From assembly GCF_041320275.1 (NCBI RefSeq), contig NZ_CP162023.1:1798001-1862000 (forward strand): 64,000 nt of DNA, read 5' to 3'. Under the pieces are notes generated by a model. That model was not told the DNA's origin. It saw only the letters and a list, made by a program, of their open reading frames with translations, and ran no database searches. Positions within the stretch are counted from its first letter, which is position 1. Each line of letters starts with the position of its first letter. Origin of the DNA: Mumia sp. Pv4-285 (GTDB taxonomy: Bacteria > Actinomycetota > Actinomycetes > Propionibacteriales > Nocardioidaceae). Below, in pieces: positions 33,796-40,901 of this stretch. The position numbers and the translations under genes were made by a program.

Positions 33796-34622
33796 GACCT
33801 CTTCTTCTTCACCCGGGCGCCGTGCGCTGCCAGCCAGACGGCGACAGCGACGAGACCGCCGATACCGATGATCCAGGCGAACATGCCGTCGACGACGGGG
33901 CCGAGGCCGCCGCCTCCGAAGCCGGCCTGCGGCTGCGCCTGGACGTTCTTGATGTACGCGATGATGGCCCGCTTGTCCTCAGGCGTGATGACCTTGTCGC
34001 TGAAGACGGGCATCTGCTGAGGTCCGGTCTGCATGGCCTCGTAGATGTGACGGCCGCTCACGCCCTGCAGCGACGGTGCGAACCGGCCGCTGGGGAGTGC
34101 TCCACCGGCACCGACCGAGTTGTGGCACGCGGTGCAGTTCGTACGGAAGAACTCACCGCCGCGGGTCAGCTCCTCCTGGGAGATCTCCGAGACGTCGGTG
34201 TACTCCTCGTCGGGAACGGCCGGTCCGGGGCCGAGGCTCGCGATGTAGGCGGCGAGCGCGTCGGTCTCGTCCTGCGTGTAGACCGGCTTCTTGCGGGGCG
34301 CCTGGGGTGCGGACTGCGCCATCGGCATGCGGCCGGTAGCGACCTGGAAGTCGACGGCGGCTGCGCCCACCCCGACCAGCGACGGGCCGTAGTTGCCGCC
34401 CGAAACCGTCATGACGCCCTCGGCGTTCATGCCGTGGCAGCTCGCACAGCCGACGAGGAACAGCTCACGCCCTTCCTCGATGGCGGCAGGGTCGTTCGCC
34501 GTGTCGGCGTCGGCCTTCCCCGGAGCGAAGGCGGCGTACAGCGCGCCCGCGAGGAGCAGGCCGAAGAGCAGCACCGCGTAACCCGCGAGAGGGTGCCTTC
34601 GGTGGGTGGACAAGAACCGCAC
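33792..34622 (-). CDS. qcrC: Cytochrome bc1 complex diheme cytochrome c subunit
   Basis: A 276-residue membrane-attached cytochrome c with two heme-binding motifs, CASCH in the first domain and CTACH in the second. It has an N-terminal transmembrane or signal-anchor segment (AGYAVLLFGLLLAGALYAAF) and a C-terminal anchor (MFAWIIGIGGLVAVAVWLA). Each heme domain carries a downstream methionine ligand (for example GRMPMAQ, GPQQMPVF). In actinobacteria this fused diheme subunit replaces a soluble cytochrome c and passes electrons directly to CtaC. The GTG at 34622 has GAGG upstream. It starts the qcrCAB unit. Confidence 0.95.
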   Translation of the reverse strand: MRFLSTHRRHPLAGYAVLLFGLLLAGALYAAFAPGKADADTANDPAAIEEGRELFLVGCASCHGMNAEGVMTVSGGNYGPSLVGVGAAAVDFQVATGRMPMAQSAPQAPRKKPVYTQDETDALAAYIASLGPGPAVPDEEYTDVSEISQEELTRGGEFFRTNCTACHNSVGAGGALPSGRFAPSLQGVSGRHIYEAMQTGPQQMPVFSDKVITPEDKRAIIAYIKNVQAQPQAGFGGGGLGPVVDGMFAWIIGIGGLVAVAVWLAAHGARVKKKRS

Positions 34623-34649
34623 GGAGTGAACCTCGTTCCCCTTGCCAGC

Positions 34650-34705
34650 GACGCCCCCGGGAGGGGCGTCATCTCTCGATTAAAGCCTGGAAATACATCT
34701 TCTGT
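34650..34705 (-). promoter_or_regulatory. Regulatory region between ctaE and qcrC
   Basis: An AT-rich patch at 34675-34705, unusual in this GC-rich window, includes the minus-strand hexamer TTTAAT, a plausible -10. A stem GACGCCCC/GGGGCGTC (34650-34657 and 34663-34670) lies downstream of it in the transcript, before qcrC. It could be a leader hairpin or a partial terminator of read-through from ctaE. Confidence 0.4.
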
Positions 34706-34752
34706 TAGGAGGTTCGTCGCCGCGGCCGTCGTGGATGGGCGGCGGACGAGCC

Positions 34753-35400
34753 TTACTGCAGGGCGTAGATGGTCAGGAACAGGCCGACCCACACGATGTC
34801 GACGAAGTGCCAGTAGTACGACACCACGATCGCCGAGATCGCCTGCTCGTGGGTGAAACGACGCGCCATGAAGGTGCGTCCGATCACCAGGAGGAAGGCG
34901 ATCAGGCCGCCGATGACGTGGATGCCGTGGAAGCCGGTGGCGAGGTAGAACGTCGATCCGTAGCCGGAGGAGTCGAGGGTCAGGCCCTCGTGGACCAGCT
35001 CGACGTACTCGAGGGCCTGACCGGCGACGAAGACGGCGCCCATGATGTAGGTCAGGGCGAACCACTCGCGCAGGCCCCACTCGCGGAACTGCCAGATCTT
35101 GCCGCTGCGGCCGACCTTGCCCTTCTCGGCCGCGAACACGCCCCACTGGCAGGTCACGGACGACAGGACCAGGATGGTCGTGTTGACCGTGGCGAACGGG
35201 ACGTTCAGCTTCGCGGTCTCCAGCGCCCACAGCTCAGGACTGACCGCGCGGATCGTGAAGTACGCGGCGAAGAGGGCCGCGAAGAACATCAGCTCGCTCG
35301 ACAGCCAGACAACGGTGCCGACCGTGACCTGGGAGGGTCGGTTCGGCTGCCCGTGCAGGCGGGATGCTGGGATCACAGATGTCGTCGCCACGGGTGTCAT
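34753..35400 (-). CDS. ctaE: Cytochrome c oxidase subunit III
   Basis: A 215-residue membrane protein with five transmembrane helices in the pattern of heme-copper oxidase subunit [27 protein letters not shown], with a conserved SSELMFF, then [61 protein letters not shown] with the conserved HGxHVxxG, and [18 protein letters not shown]. It binds no redox metal and stabilises subunit I and proton uptake. The ATG at 35400 has AGGGG upstream. It lies upstream of qcrCAB on the same strand but has a separate 130-base intergenic region. Confidence 0.95.
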   Translation of the reverse strand: MTPVATTSVIPASRLHGQPNRPSQVTVGTVVWLSSELMFFAALFAAYFTIRAVSPELWALETAKLNVPFATVNTTILVLSSVTCQWGVFAAEKGKVGRSGKIWQFREWGLREWFALTYIMGAVFVAGQALEYVELVHEGLTLDSSGYGSTFYLATGFHGIHVIGGLIAFLLVIGRTFMARRFTHEQAISAIVVSYYWHFVDIVWVGLFLTIYALQ

Positions 35401-35460
35401 TATTAACCCCTGTTGAAGCCGGGGCATCCCCGGCCCCTGCCTCTGGCGCTGACGAGTCGC

Positions 35461-35466
35461 TACGAT
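35461..35466 (+). promoter_or_regulatory. -10 TACGAT, leaderless start for receiver-like gene
   Basis: TACGAT lies 6 bases before the GTG at 35473, with no ribosome-binding site. Confidence 0.5.
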
Positions 35467-35472
35467 CACGCT

Positions 35473-35907
35473 GTGACCGATCCCAGCACCGCCGTCGCGC
35501 CCCATGACCGCTCGCCCCTGCGCGTCCTCGTCTACTCCGACGACGCCGACACGCGCATGCAGGTGACCACCGCCCTCGGACGCAGGATCCATCCCGACCT
35601 GCCGCCCGTGGAGTACGTCGAGTGCGCGACCCTGCCCGTGGTGCTGCAGCAGATGGACGCCGGCGGGATCGCGCTGGCCGTCCTCGACGGCGAGGCGACC
35701 CCGGCCGGGGGCATGGGCGTCGCGCGCCAGCTGAAGGACGAGATCTTCCGGTGCCCGCCGCTGCTGGTGCTGACGGCGCGCGAGCAGGACGCGTGGCTCG
35801 CGACCTGGTCCCGGGCCGACGGGGTGTCACCCCACCCGATCGACCCGATGAAGCTGGCCAACGCCGTCCTGGGCCTCCTGACGCCCTCCGCCGCGGCGCC
35901 GGCATGA
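35473..35907 (+). CDS. Stand-alone response-regulator receiver-like protein
   Basis: A 144-residue protein with a receiver fold and no output domain. It has [13 protein letters not shown] with the acidic pair D23-D24, and [11 protein letters not shown] with D72 in the phospho-acceptor position. The beta-5 lysine, usually in K-P, appears to be replaced in SPHPIDP by a histidine, so signalling may be altered. No partner histidine kinase is adjacent. The start is a leaderless GTG, and its stop codon overlaps the trpD ATG as ATGA, so translation is coupled to tryptophan biosynthesis. The role of this pairing is unknown. Confidence 0.75.
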   Translation: MTDPSTAVAPHDRSPLRVLVYSDDADTRMQVTTALGRRIHPDLPPVEYVECATLPVVLQQMDAGGIALAVLDGEATPAGGMGVARQLKDEIFRCPPLLVLTAREQDAWLATWSRADGVSPHPIDPMKLANAVLGLLTPSAAAPA

Positions 35908-36956
35908 CCGAAGGCCCCCGCTGGCCGGAGATCCTCGGCCAGCTGATCGCGCACGAGGACCTGACCGGCGAGCAGACCTCGTGGGCGATGGAGGAGATCC
36001 TCTCCGGCAACGCCACGCCGGCGCAGATCGCGGGCTTCGCGGTCGCGCTGCGTGCCAAGCGGGAGACCGTCGCCGAGGTCGAGGGGCTCGCGGCGACGAT
36101 GCTCGAGCACGCGTCGTTGATCGAGGTGCCCGGACGTACGGTCGACATCGTCGGCACCGGCGGCGACCGGGCCAAGACGGTGAACATCTCCACGATGTCC
36201 GCGGTCACGATGCGGGGCGCGGGCGCGCTGGTCGTCAAGCACGGCAACCGCGCGGCGTCGAGCGCGAGCGGCGCCGCCGACGTCCTCGAGCAGCTGGGCG
36301 TGCGCCTCGACCTCACTCCGGAGCGCGTGGCTGCGCTGGCGACGGAGGTCGGCATCACGTTCTGCTTCGCCCCGGTGTTCCATGCGTCGTTCCGGTTCAC
36401 GGCGGCCCCCCGGCGGGAGCTGGGCATCCCGACCGCGTTCAACTTCCTGGGCCCGCTGACCAACCCGTCGAAGCCGGCGGCGATGGCGGTCGGCGTCGCC
36501 GACCCCAGGATGGCCGGCGTCGTCGCCGGTGTCTTCGCGCGCCGTGGGCTCGACGCCCTCGTGTTCCGCGGGGACGACGGCCTCGACGAGATCACCACGA
36601 CGACCACGTCGACCGTGTGGGTCGTGGCAGGTCCGGACGGCGAGAAGACCGTCACCGAGCAGTCGTTTGACCCGCGTGAGGTCGGCATCGCCTTCTCGCC
36701 TGCCGAGGGGCTGCGCGGTGGCGACCCGGCCTTCAACGCCGACGTCTTCCTGCGGATCCTGGAGGGGGAGCAGGGGCCGGTCCGCGACGCTGTGGTCCTC
36801 AACGCCGCCGCGGGGCTGTCCGCCTACGAGGGAGGCGAGGACGACCTCCTGACCCGCATGGAGCGCAACATCGGCGAGGCTCGCCACGCGCTCGACTCCG
36901 GCGCGGCGCGCCAGGCGCTCGCCGACTGGGCCGAGGCCTCGCGCCGCGAGGTCTGA
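35904..36956 (+). CDS. trpD: Anthranilate phosphoribosyltransferase
   Basis: A 350-residue enzyme of tryptophan synthesis that joins anthranilate to PRPP. It has the PRPP-binding [44 protein letters not shown], and [20 protein letters not shown], all typical. The C-terminal [15 protein letters not shown] follows the family too. It starts at 35904 as an ATGA overlap with the receiver-like gene. No other trp gene is in the window; stand-alone trpD near ctaE is the mycobacterial arrangement (Rv2192c by memory). Confidence 0.96.
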   Translation: MTEGPRWPEILGQLIAHEDLTGEQTSWAMEEILSGNATPAQIAGFAVALRAKRETVAEVEGLAATMLEHASLIEVPGRTVDIVGTGGDRAKTVNISTMSAVTMRGAGALVVKHGNRAASSASGAADVLEQLGVRLDLTPERVAALATEVGITFCFAPVFHASFRFTAAPRRELGIPTAFNFLGPLTNPSKPAAMAVGVADPRMAGVVAGVFARRGLDALVFRGDDGLDEITTTTTSTVWVVAGPDGEKTVTEQSFDPREVGIAFSPAEGLRGGDPAFNADVFLRILEGEQGPVRDAVVLNAAAGLSAYEGGEDDLLTRMERNIGEARHALDSGAARQALADWAEASRREV

Positions 36957-36968
36957 GCAGCGCCGCGG

Positions 36969-37253
36969 CTACTCGAAGTCGCCGCCGATGCTGAAGGCGG
37001 CCTCGAGATCGTGCTGCGAGTACGTGCGGAACGCGATGTGCGTCTCGGTCGAGCGGACGCCGGGCACCTTGTTGACGCGGTCGGCGACCACGTCGGCGAT
37101 CTCCTCGGTGCGGCGGACGCGTACGAGGGCGATCAGGTCGATGTGTCCGGTCACCGAGTAGACCTCGCTCACACCGTCGAGGGCGGCGACCTCCTCGGCG
37201 ACCTCGGGGATTCGGTCGACCTCGGCGTTGATGAACACGATCGCGGTGATCAC
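36969..37253 (-). CDS. Lrp/AsnC ligand-binding (RAM) domain protein without DNA-binding domain
   Basis: A 94-residue protein consisting of a single RAM domain: TAIVFINAEVDRIPEVAEEVAAL, then VYSVTGHIDLIALVRV and VPGVRSTETHIAFRTYSQHDLE. There is no helix-turn-helix, so it cannot bind DNA by itself. Such stand-alone proteins may bind amino acids and assemble with full-length Lrp proteins, but that is not shown. AGGAGG lies 5 bases before the GTG at 37253. The gene converges with trpD, whose end product is an amino acid, an association that may or may not be functional. Confidence 0.88.
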   Translation of the reverse strand: MITAIVFINAEVDRIPEVAEEVAALDGVSEVYSVTGHIDLIALVRVRRTEEIADVVADRVNKVPGVRSTETHIAFRTYSQHDLEAAFSIGGDFE

Positions 37254-37299
37254 GGGGCCTCCTGGCGGCTGCGTCGGCGTACGGGCTGCAGCCTACTCG

Positions 37300-39114
37300 T
37301 CATCGGCGGGGCCGGTGCTCGGTGCGCCAGCCCTCTCCGCGGGCCTCGTCGAAGGGCACGGCGACCGCCCGGGAACGCTCCGCGGCCTCGATGAGCGGGA
37401 GGTGTCGTCGGGCTCCCCGCGTGGGGCTCGCCCACACGCCGTCGAGGTCGACGAGGCGGATGCCGTCGGTCTCCAGCCACCGCAGGACGAGCTCGGACTC
37501 GGCGGCGGTCGCAGCCGGTGCCGTGTCGGGGACCACGGTCTCCGCCGTCGTGCGCAGCGCCTCGACCCAGGGTGCCGACGCGGCCGACGACGGCATGACG
37601 CCCGACGCCACGAGGCGTCCGTAGCGGATGACGTGCACCTCCCACTCGCGCCACTGGATGTCGCGGGGGAGGGCAGCGACCACCTCCGCGCACGACAAGA
37701 GCGTCGAGAGCCGCTGGCTGCGGTGGGTGGCACGCAGGAGCGTCACGAGCCTGTCGCGCTCGCGGGCGGCGTCCTCGAAGCGGCCCTGGTCGGACAGCGT
37801 GCGCATGCGGTCGGTCGACGCGTCCACGACGTCGACCGGGTCGCGGACCAGCGCCTCGCGCACACGGTCGACCTCGGCGGCGTACGACTCGGGGCTCGCG
37901 GTGCCGTCGCACGGGGACAGGCAGCTCCCCATCTCGGCGAGTGCGCACGCGCTGCGCGAAGGACGACGCGGGAGCCTGCCGGAGCACTGCCGGATCCGGA
38001 ACGCCTCGTAGAGCGCTGCGGCGGCCGTCTCAGCGGTCGAGCGGCGGGTGAACGGGCCGAGGTAGTCGGCGTCCTCGTCGGTGCTGCGGACGAACGACAG
38101 GCGGGGCCACGGCTCGCGCGTGAGCTTGATCCAGGTGGCGCGCTCGGGGTGCCGCGACCGGCGGTTGTAGGGCGGCTTGTGGTGGGCGATGAGACGGAGC
38201 TCACGCACCTGGGCCTCGAGGGCCGTCGCGCAGGTGATGCCCTCGACGCGGGTCGCGAGCGCCACCATCTCGCCCATCCGGGTGCGGGTCTCGCTCGAGG
38301 TGAAGTAGGAGCGGACCCTGGCGCGGAGGTCCTTGGAGGTGCCGACGTAGAGGACGTGGTCGTTGCGGTCACGGAAGAGGTAGACGCCGGGCGAGTGCGG
38401 CAGGTGCTCAGCCAGCCGGCTCTTCTTGCGCTGGGCCGCGCTGACCCGTGAGCTGAAGGTCGCGAGCTCCTCCATCGTGGTGACGCCCATCGTGCCGAGC
38501 CGCTCGAGCAGCGCGTGAAGGACGTCGACCGTCGCGCGGGCGTCGGCGAGCGCGCGGTGGTTCGGGGTCGTGCTCGAGCGGAAGTGGCGCGCGAGCGTGC
38601 CGAGCTTGCAGTTGGCGACCTCGTCGCGGAGGAGGACACGCCGGGCGATGCGCGCCGTGTCGAGGCTCTCGAACCCCGGCCACGTCAGTTCGAGGCGCTG
38701 GGTGAAGTGCTTGAGGAACCCGAGGTCGAACGGTGCGTTGTGGGCGACGAGAACGGTTCCGCGGGCGAACTCGAGGAACGACGGGAGCGCCTCGCCGATG
38801 CGCGGTGCGGCGACCACCATCGCGTCGCTGATGCCGGTGAGGACGGTGATGAAGGTCGGGATCGGCCCCTCGGGATCGACGAGGGTCTGGAACTCACCGA
38901 GGATCTCGCCGCCACGGACCTTGACGGCGCCGATCTCGGTGATCATCGAACCCGCGGCCGCGGAACCACCTGTCGTCTCCAGGTCGACCACGCAGAACGT
39001 GACGTCCGACAGGTCGCGCCCCAGCTCGTCCAGCGTGCCCTGGACGCCCCTGATCGGTGCCGGTGACGGCGCTGGTGAGGGCAGAGCCGAGGCGGCGGCG
39101 GGGGCAGGGACCAT
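37300..39114 (-). CDS. DEDDh exonuclease with GIY-YIG (Cho-like) nuclease domain
   Basis: A 604-residue fusion of two nuclease modules. Residues about 30-210 are a DnaQ-like DEDDh 3'-5' exonuclease: FCVVDLETTGG holds the D and E, AHNAPFDLGFL the second D, and HRALADARATVDVLHALL the H and D. Residues about 240-330 are a GIY-YIG endonuclease of the UvrC/Cho type: GVYLFRDRNDHVLYVGTSKDLRARVRSYF with Tyr-Val-Gly and Arg. A C-terminal region (around CSGRLPRR and CLSPCDG, both Cys-containing) follows. This architecture occurs in mycobacteria (Rv2191). The start at 39114 is set by a TAACGT box 7 bases upstream, indicating a leaderless message. Confidence 0.93.
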   Translation of the reverse strand: MVPAPAAASALPSPAPSPAPIRGVQGTLDELGRDLSDVTFCVVDLETTGGSAAAGSMITEIGAVKVRGGEILGEFQTLVDPEGPIPTFITVLTGISDAMVVAAPRIGEALPSFLEFARGTVLVAHNAPFDLGFLKHFTQRLELTWPGFESLDTARIARRVLLRDEVANCKLGTLARHFRSSTTPNHRALADARATVDVLHALLERLGTMGVTTMEELATFSSRVSAAQRKKSRLAEHLPHSPGVYLFRDRNDHVLYVGTSKDLRARVRSYFTSSETRTRMGEMVALATRVEGITCATALEAQVRELRLIAHHKPPYNRRSRHPERATWIKLTREPWPRLSFVRSTDEDADYLGPFTRRSTAETAAAALYEAFRIRQCSGRLPRRPSRSACALAEMGSCLSPCDGTASPESYAAEVDRVREALVRDPVDVVDASTDRMRTLSDQGRFEDAARERDRLVTLLRATHRSQRLSTLLSCAEVVAALPRDIQWREWEVHVIRYGRLVASGVMPSSAASAPWVEALRTTAETVVPDTAPAATAAESELVLRWLETDGIRLVDLDGVWASPTRGARRHLPLIEAAERSRAVAVPFDEARGEGWRTEHRPRR

Positions 39115-39121
39115 GACCCTG

Positions 39122-39127
39122 ACGTTA
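39122..39127 (-). promoter_or_regulatory. -10 TAACGT, leaderless start for DEDDh/GIY-YIG gene
   Basis: Minus-strand TAACGT lies exactly 7 bases before the ATG at 39114. Confidence 0.6.
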
Positions 39128-39203
39128 GGCGCGGGCAGTGACACGTCCGGTGCGATCGGACCCCGGCGTGTCGCCGTACGGACAATCTGTCAGAGCGGCT
39201 GCG

Positions 39204-39209
39204 TAGCGT
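39204..39209 (+). promoter_or_regulatory. -10 TAGCGT, leaderless start for 87-residue gene
   Basis: TAGCGT lies exactly 7 bases before the ATG at 39217. Confidence 0.55.
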
Positions 39210-39216
39210 CCTTGAC

Positions 39217-39480
39217 ATGGACGAATCTCGCGTGCTCCAGCAGCAGCCGGGACCGGCGACGGGCCACGGCGAGCTCTTGACCATCGACTGCGGCCGGTGC
39301 CTCGCGCGCCCGGCTGCCTGCGGCGACTGCGTCGTCACCGCGCTCCTCGGCGCTCCGGACGAGGGCGTCAGCCTCGACGCCGACGAGGGCGCGGCCCTCG
39401 AGGCGCTGAGCGCTGCCGGGCTGGTTCCACCGCTGCGCCTGGTGAATCCGGTCGACGGCGAGGTCGTCGAGGACGCCTGA
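39217..39480 (+). CDS. Small cysteine-containing conserved hypothetical protein
   Basis: An 87-residue acidic protein with a possible metal site: TIDCGRCLARPAACGDCVVTALL contains C-x2-C-x7-C-x2-C in the first third. The remainder (DEGAALEALSAAGLVPPLRLV) looks helical. No signal peptide or membrane segment is seen. Similar short proteins lie between DEDDh exonuclease and RipC-like genes in actinobacteria, but the function is unknown. The leaderless promoter with N7 spacing supports this start and its being a real gene. Confidence 0.78.
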   Translation: MDESRVLQQQPGPATGHGELLTIDCGRCLARPAACGDCVVTALLGAPDEGVSLDADEGAALEALSAAGLVPPLRLVNPVDGEVVEDA

Positions 39481-39600
39481 GCGCTCAATTTGTGCGAGCG
39501 GCCCCACAATCTTGTCGGCCGCGTTGATTCCGCACCGGGTTGGCGCATAGGGTGAGGCTCGCGTGCCTGAGGAGTTCTCTACCCCGGAGAGCGCAGGCGC

Positions 39601-39740
39601 GCCGCCTAGTTCGGCCGAGATCCCCCGGATCGACGTCGGAGTCGGGGACCCAAGTTCCTGGGGTGAATCCGTCCATCGGACGGTAGGGCACGTTCTTGGC
39701 CCGAACCCGTCAGCTCACCCGGCAGGCGTCGAGAACGTGA
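39601..39740 (+). promoter_or_regulatory. ydaO-yuaA (c-di-AMP) riboswitch
   Basis: The region carries the conserved blocks of the ydaO-yuaA class: GGACCCAAG (39646-39654), GGGGTGAATCC (39660-39670), an AGGGCA around 39685, and CCGAACCCGTCAGCTCACCC (39701-39720) followed by GGCAGGC. It sits just upstream of the RipC-like gene. In actinobacteria this riboswitch is known to control NlpC/P60 and Rpf cell-wall genes, where high c-di-AMP lowers expression. The exact ends are approximate. Confidence 0.9.
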
Positions 39741-39753
39741 GGAGTCCGTCCCT

Positions 39754-40770
39754 GTGCGGAATGGCCGAAAGCTGTCGATGAGGGCAGCCGTCGCCGCCGG
39801 ATCCGGGTTGGTCCTCGCTGCCACGCTCACCGCGTCACCGAGTGCAGCGGATCCCGAGACACCGAGCCTGTCCGAAGCCAAGCGTCAGGTCGAGAAGCTG
39901 GGCCACGAGGCCGAGCAGGCCAACGAGCGCTACCTCGACCTCCAGCACGAGGTCGACGGCGCCACCAAGCAGGTCAAGAAGCTTCGCGCCGACGTCAAGG
40001 CGCAGCAGTCCGAGGTCGAAGAGGTGCGGAGCGCCTTCGCCAAGACCGTCACCGACCGCCTGGCGAGCTCGCCGATGGGACCGACGACGCAGCTCCTCGC
40101 GAGCGACGACATCGACGAGTTCCTCGACGGCCTCACCGCCATGCAGTCCTACAACACGACGCAGGCCGACCGGTTGTCCGCGTACGAGCGCGAGGCCGCC
40201 GAGCTGAAGGTGCGCCGCAAGCAGCTCTCCGCGAAGCTCGACCTCATCTCGGACGCCGAGAAGTCGATGAAGAAGGAGAAGGCCAAGCTCGACGAGAAGG
40301 TCAGCAAGGCCGAGGCACTCGTCGACAGCCTGACGCCCGTCGAGCGCGCCCAGGTGTACGACGACGACACCACGCGTGGCGACGACCGCCCGTCGACGAG
40401 CGCGCCGAAGGTCAACGCGTCGGGCCGCGCCAAGGCGGCGATCGACTTCGCCCTCGCCCAGCTCGGCGAGCCCTACTCGTACGGCGCAGCCGGCCCCGGC
40501 AGCTGGGACTGCTCCGGCCTGACCATGGCGGCGTTCGGCGCCGCTGGGGTCTCCCTGCCGCACTCCTCGTCGGCCCAGTCCGGCATGGGGTCGTCGGTGT
40601 CGCAGTCGTCGATGAGCCCTGGCGACCTGGTGTTCTACTACAGCCCGGTGAGCCACGTCGGCATCTACATCGGCGACGGCAAGCTCGTCCACGCGCCGCG
40701 ACCCGGTCGCAGCGTCGAGATCGTCTCGGTCAACGTGATGCCGGTGTCCGGAGTTCGCCGCGTCGGGTGA
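39754..40770 (+). CDS. ripC: RipC-like NlpC/P60 peptidoglycan endopeptidase
   Basis: A 338-residue secreted hydrolase. A signal peptide (SMRAAVAAGSGLVLAATLTASPSAA) precedes a long coiled coil (LSEAKRQVEKLGHEAEQANERYLDLQHEV, then further heptads with ALVDSLTPVERAQV). The C-terminal NlpC/P60 domain shows YGAAGPGSWDCSGLTMAAF with the catalytic cysteine, LPHSSSAQ, MSPGDLVFYYSPVSHVGIYIGDGKLVHA with the catalytic His, and ends near VSGVRRVG. It cleaves stem peptides during cell division; coiled coils in this family often interact with FtsEX. The GTG at 39754 has AGGAG 9 bases upstream. Expression is governed by the c-di-AMP riboswitch directly in front. Confidence 0.95.
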   Translation: MRNGRKLSMRAAVAAGSGLVLAATLTASPSAADPETPSLSEAKRQVEKLGHEAEQANERYLDLQHEVDGATKQVKKLRADVKAQQSEVEEVRSAFAKTVTDRLASSPMGPTTQLLASDDIDEFLDGLTAMQSYNTTQADRLSAYEREAAELKVRRKQLSAKLDLISDAEKSMKKEKAKLDEKVSKAEALVDSLTPVERAQVYDDDTTRGDDRPSTSAPKVNASGRAKAAIDFALAQLGEPYSYGAAGPGSWDCSGLTMAAFGAAGVSLPHSSSAQSGMGSSVSQSSMSPGDLVFYYSPVSHVGIYIGDGKLVHAPRPGRSVEIVSVNVMPVSGVRRVG

Positions 40771-40810
40771 CCCGCGCCGCTTGCACCTCCGGGTGCTCGC
40801 GGCTGCTCCA

Positions 40811-40860
40811 CACGAAGAAGAGCCACGGCCCACCTCGGTGGGCCGTGGCTCTTCTTCGTG
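40811..40860. terminator. Strong bidirectional terminator between ripC and fadD15
   Basis: A 23-bp perfect stem, arms 40811-40833 and 40838-40860, with tetraloop CTCG. The two genes converge on it, so it can end both transcripts. Confidence 0.9.
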
Positions 40861-40901
40861 CCGATAGAGGCGCTCACGCGTACGAGCGTGCGCGCGCCCA
40901 C

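Noticed and set aside
34678-34705. AT-rich patch as a replication-origin or attachment site
   Set aside because: It is only about 30 bases, without DnaA-box-like repeats or direct repeats; a promoter for qcrCAB is a simpler reading.
39563-39781. 72-residue frame across the ripC leader
   Set aside because: It lies over the c-di-AMP riboswitch blocks, which explain the conservation of these bases as RNA.
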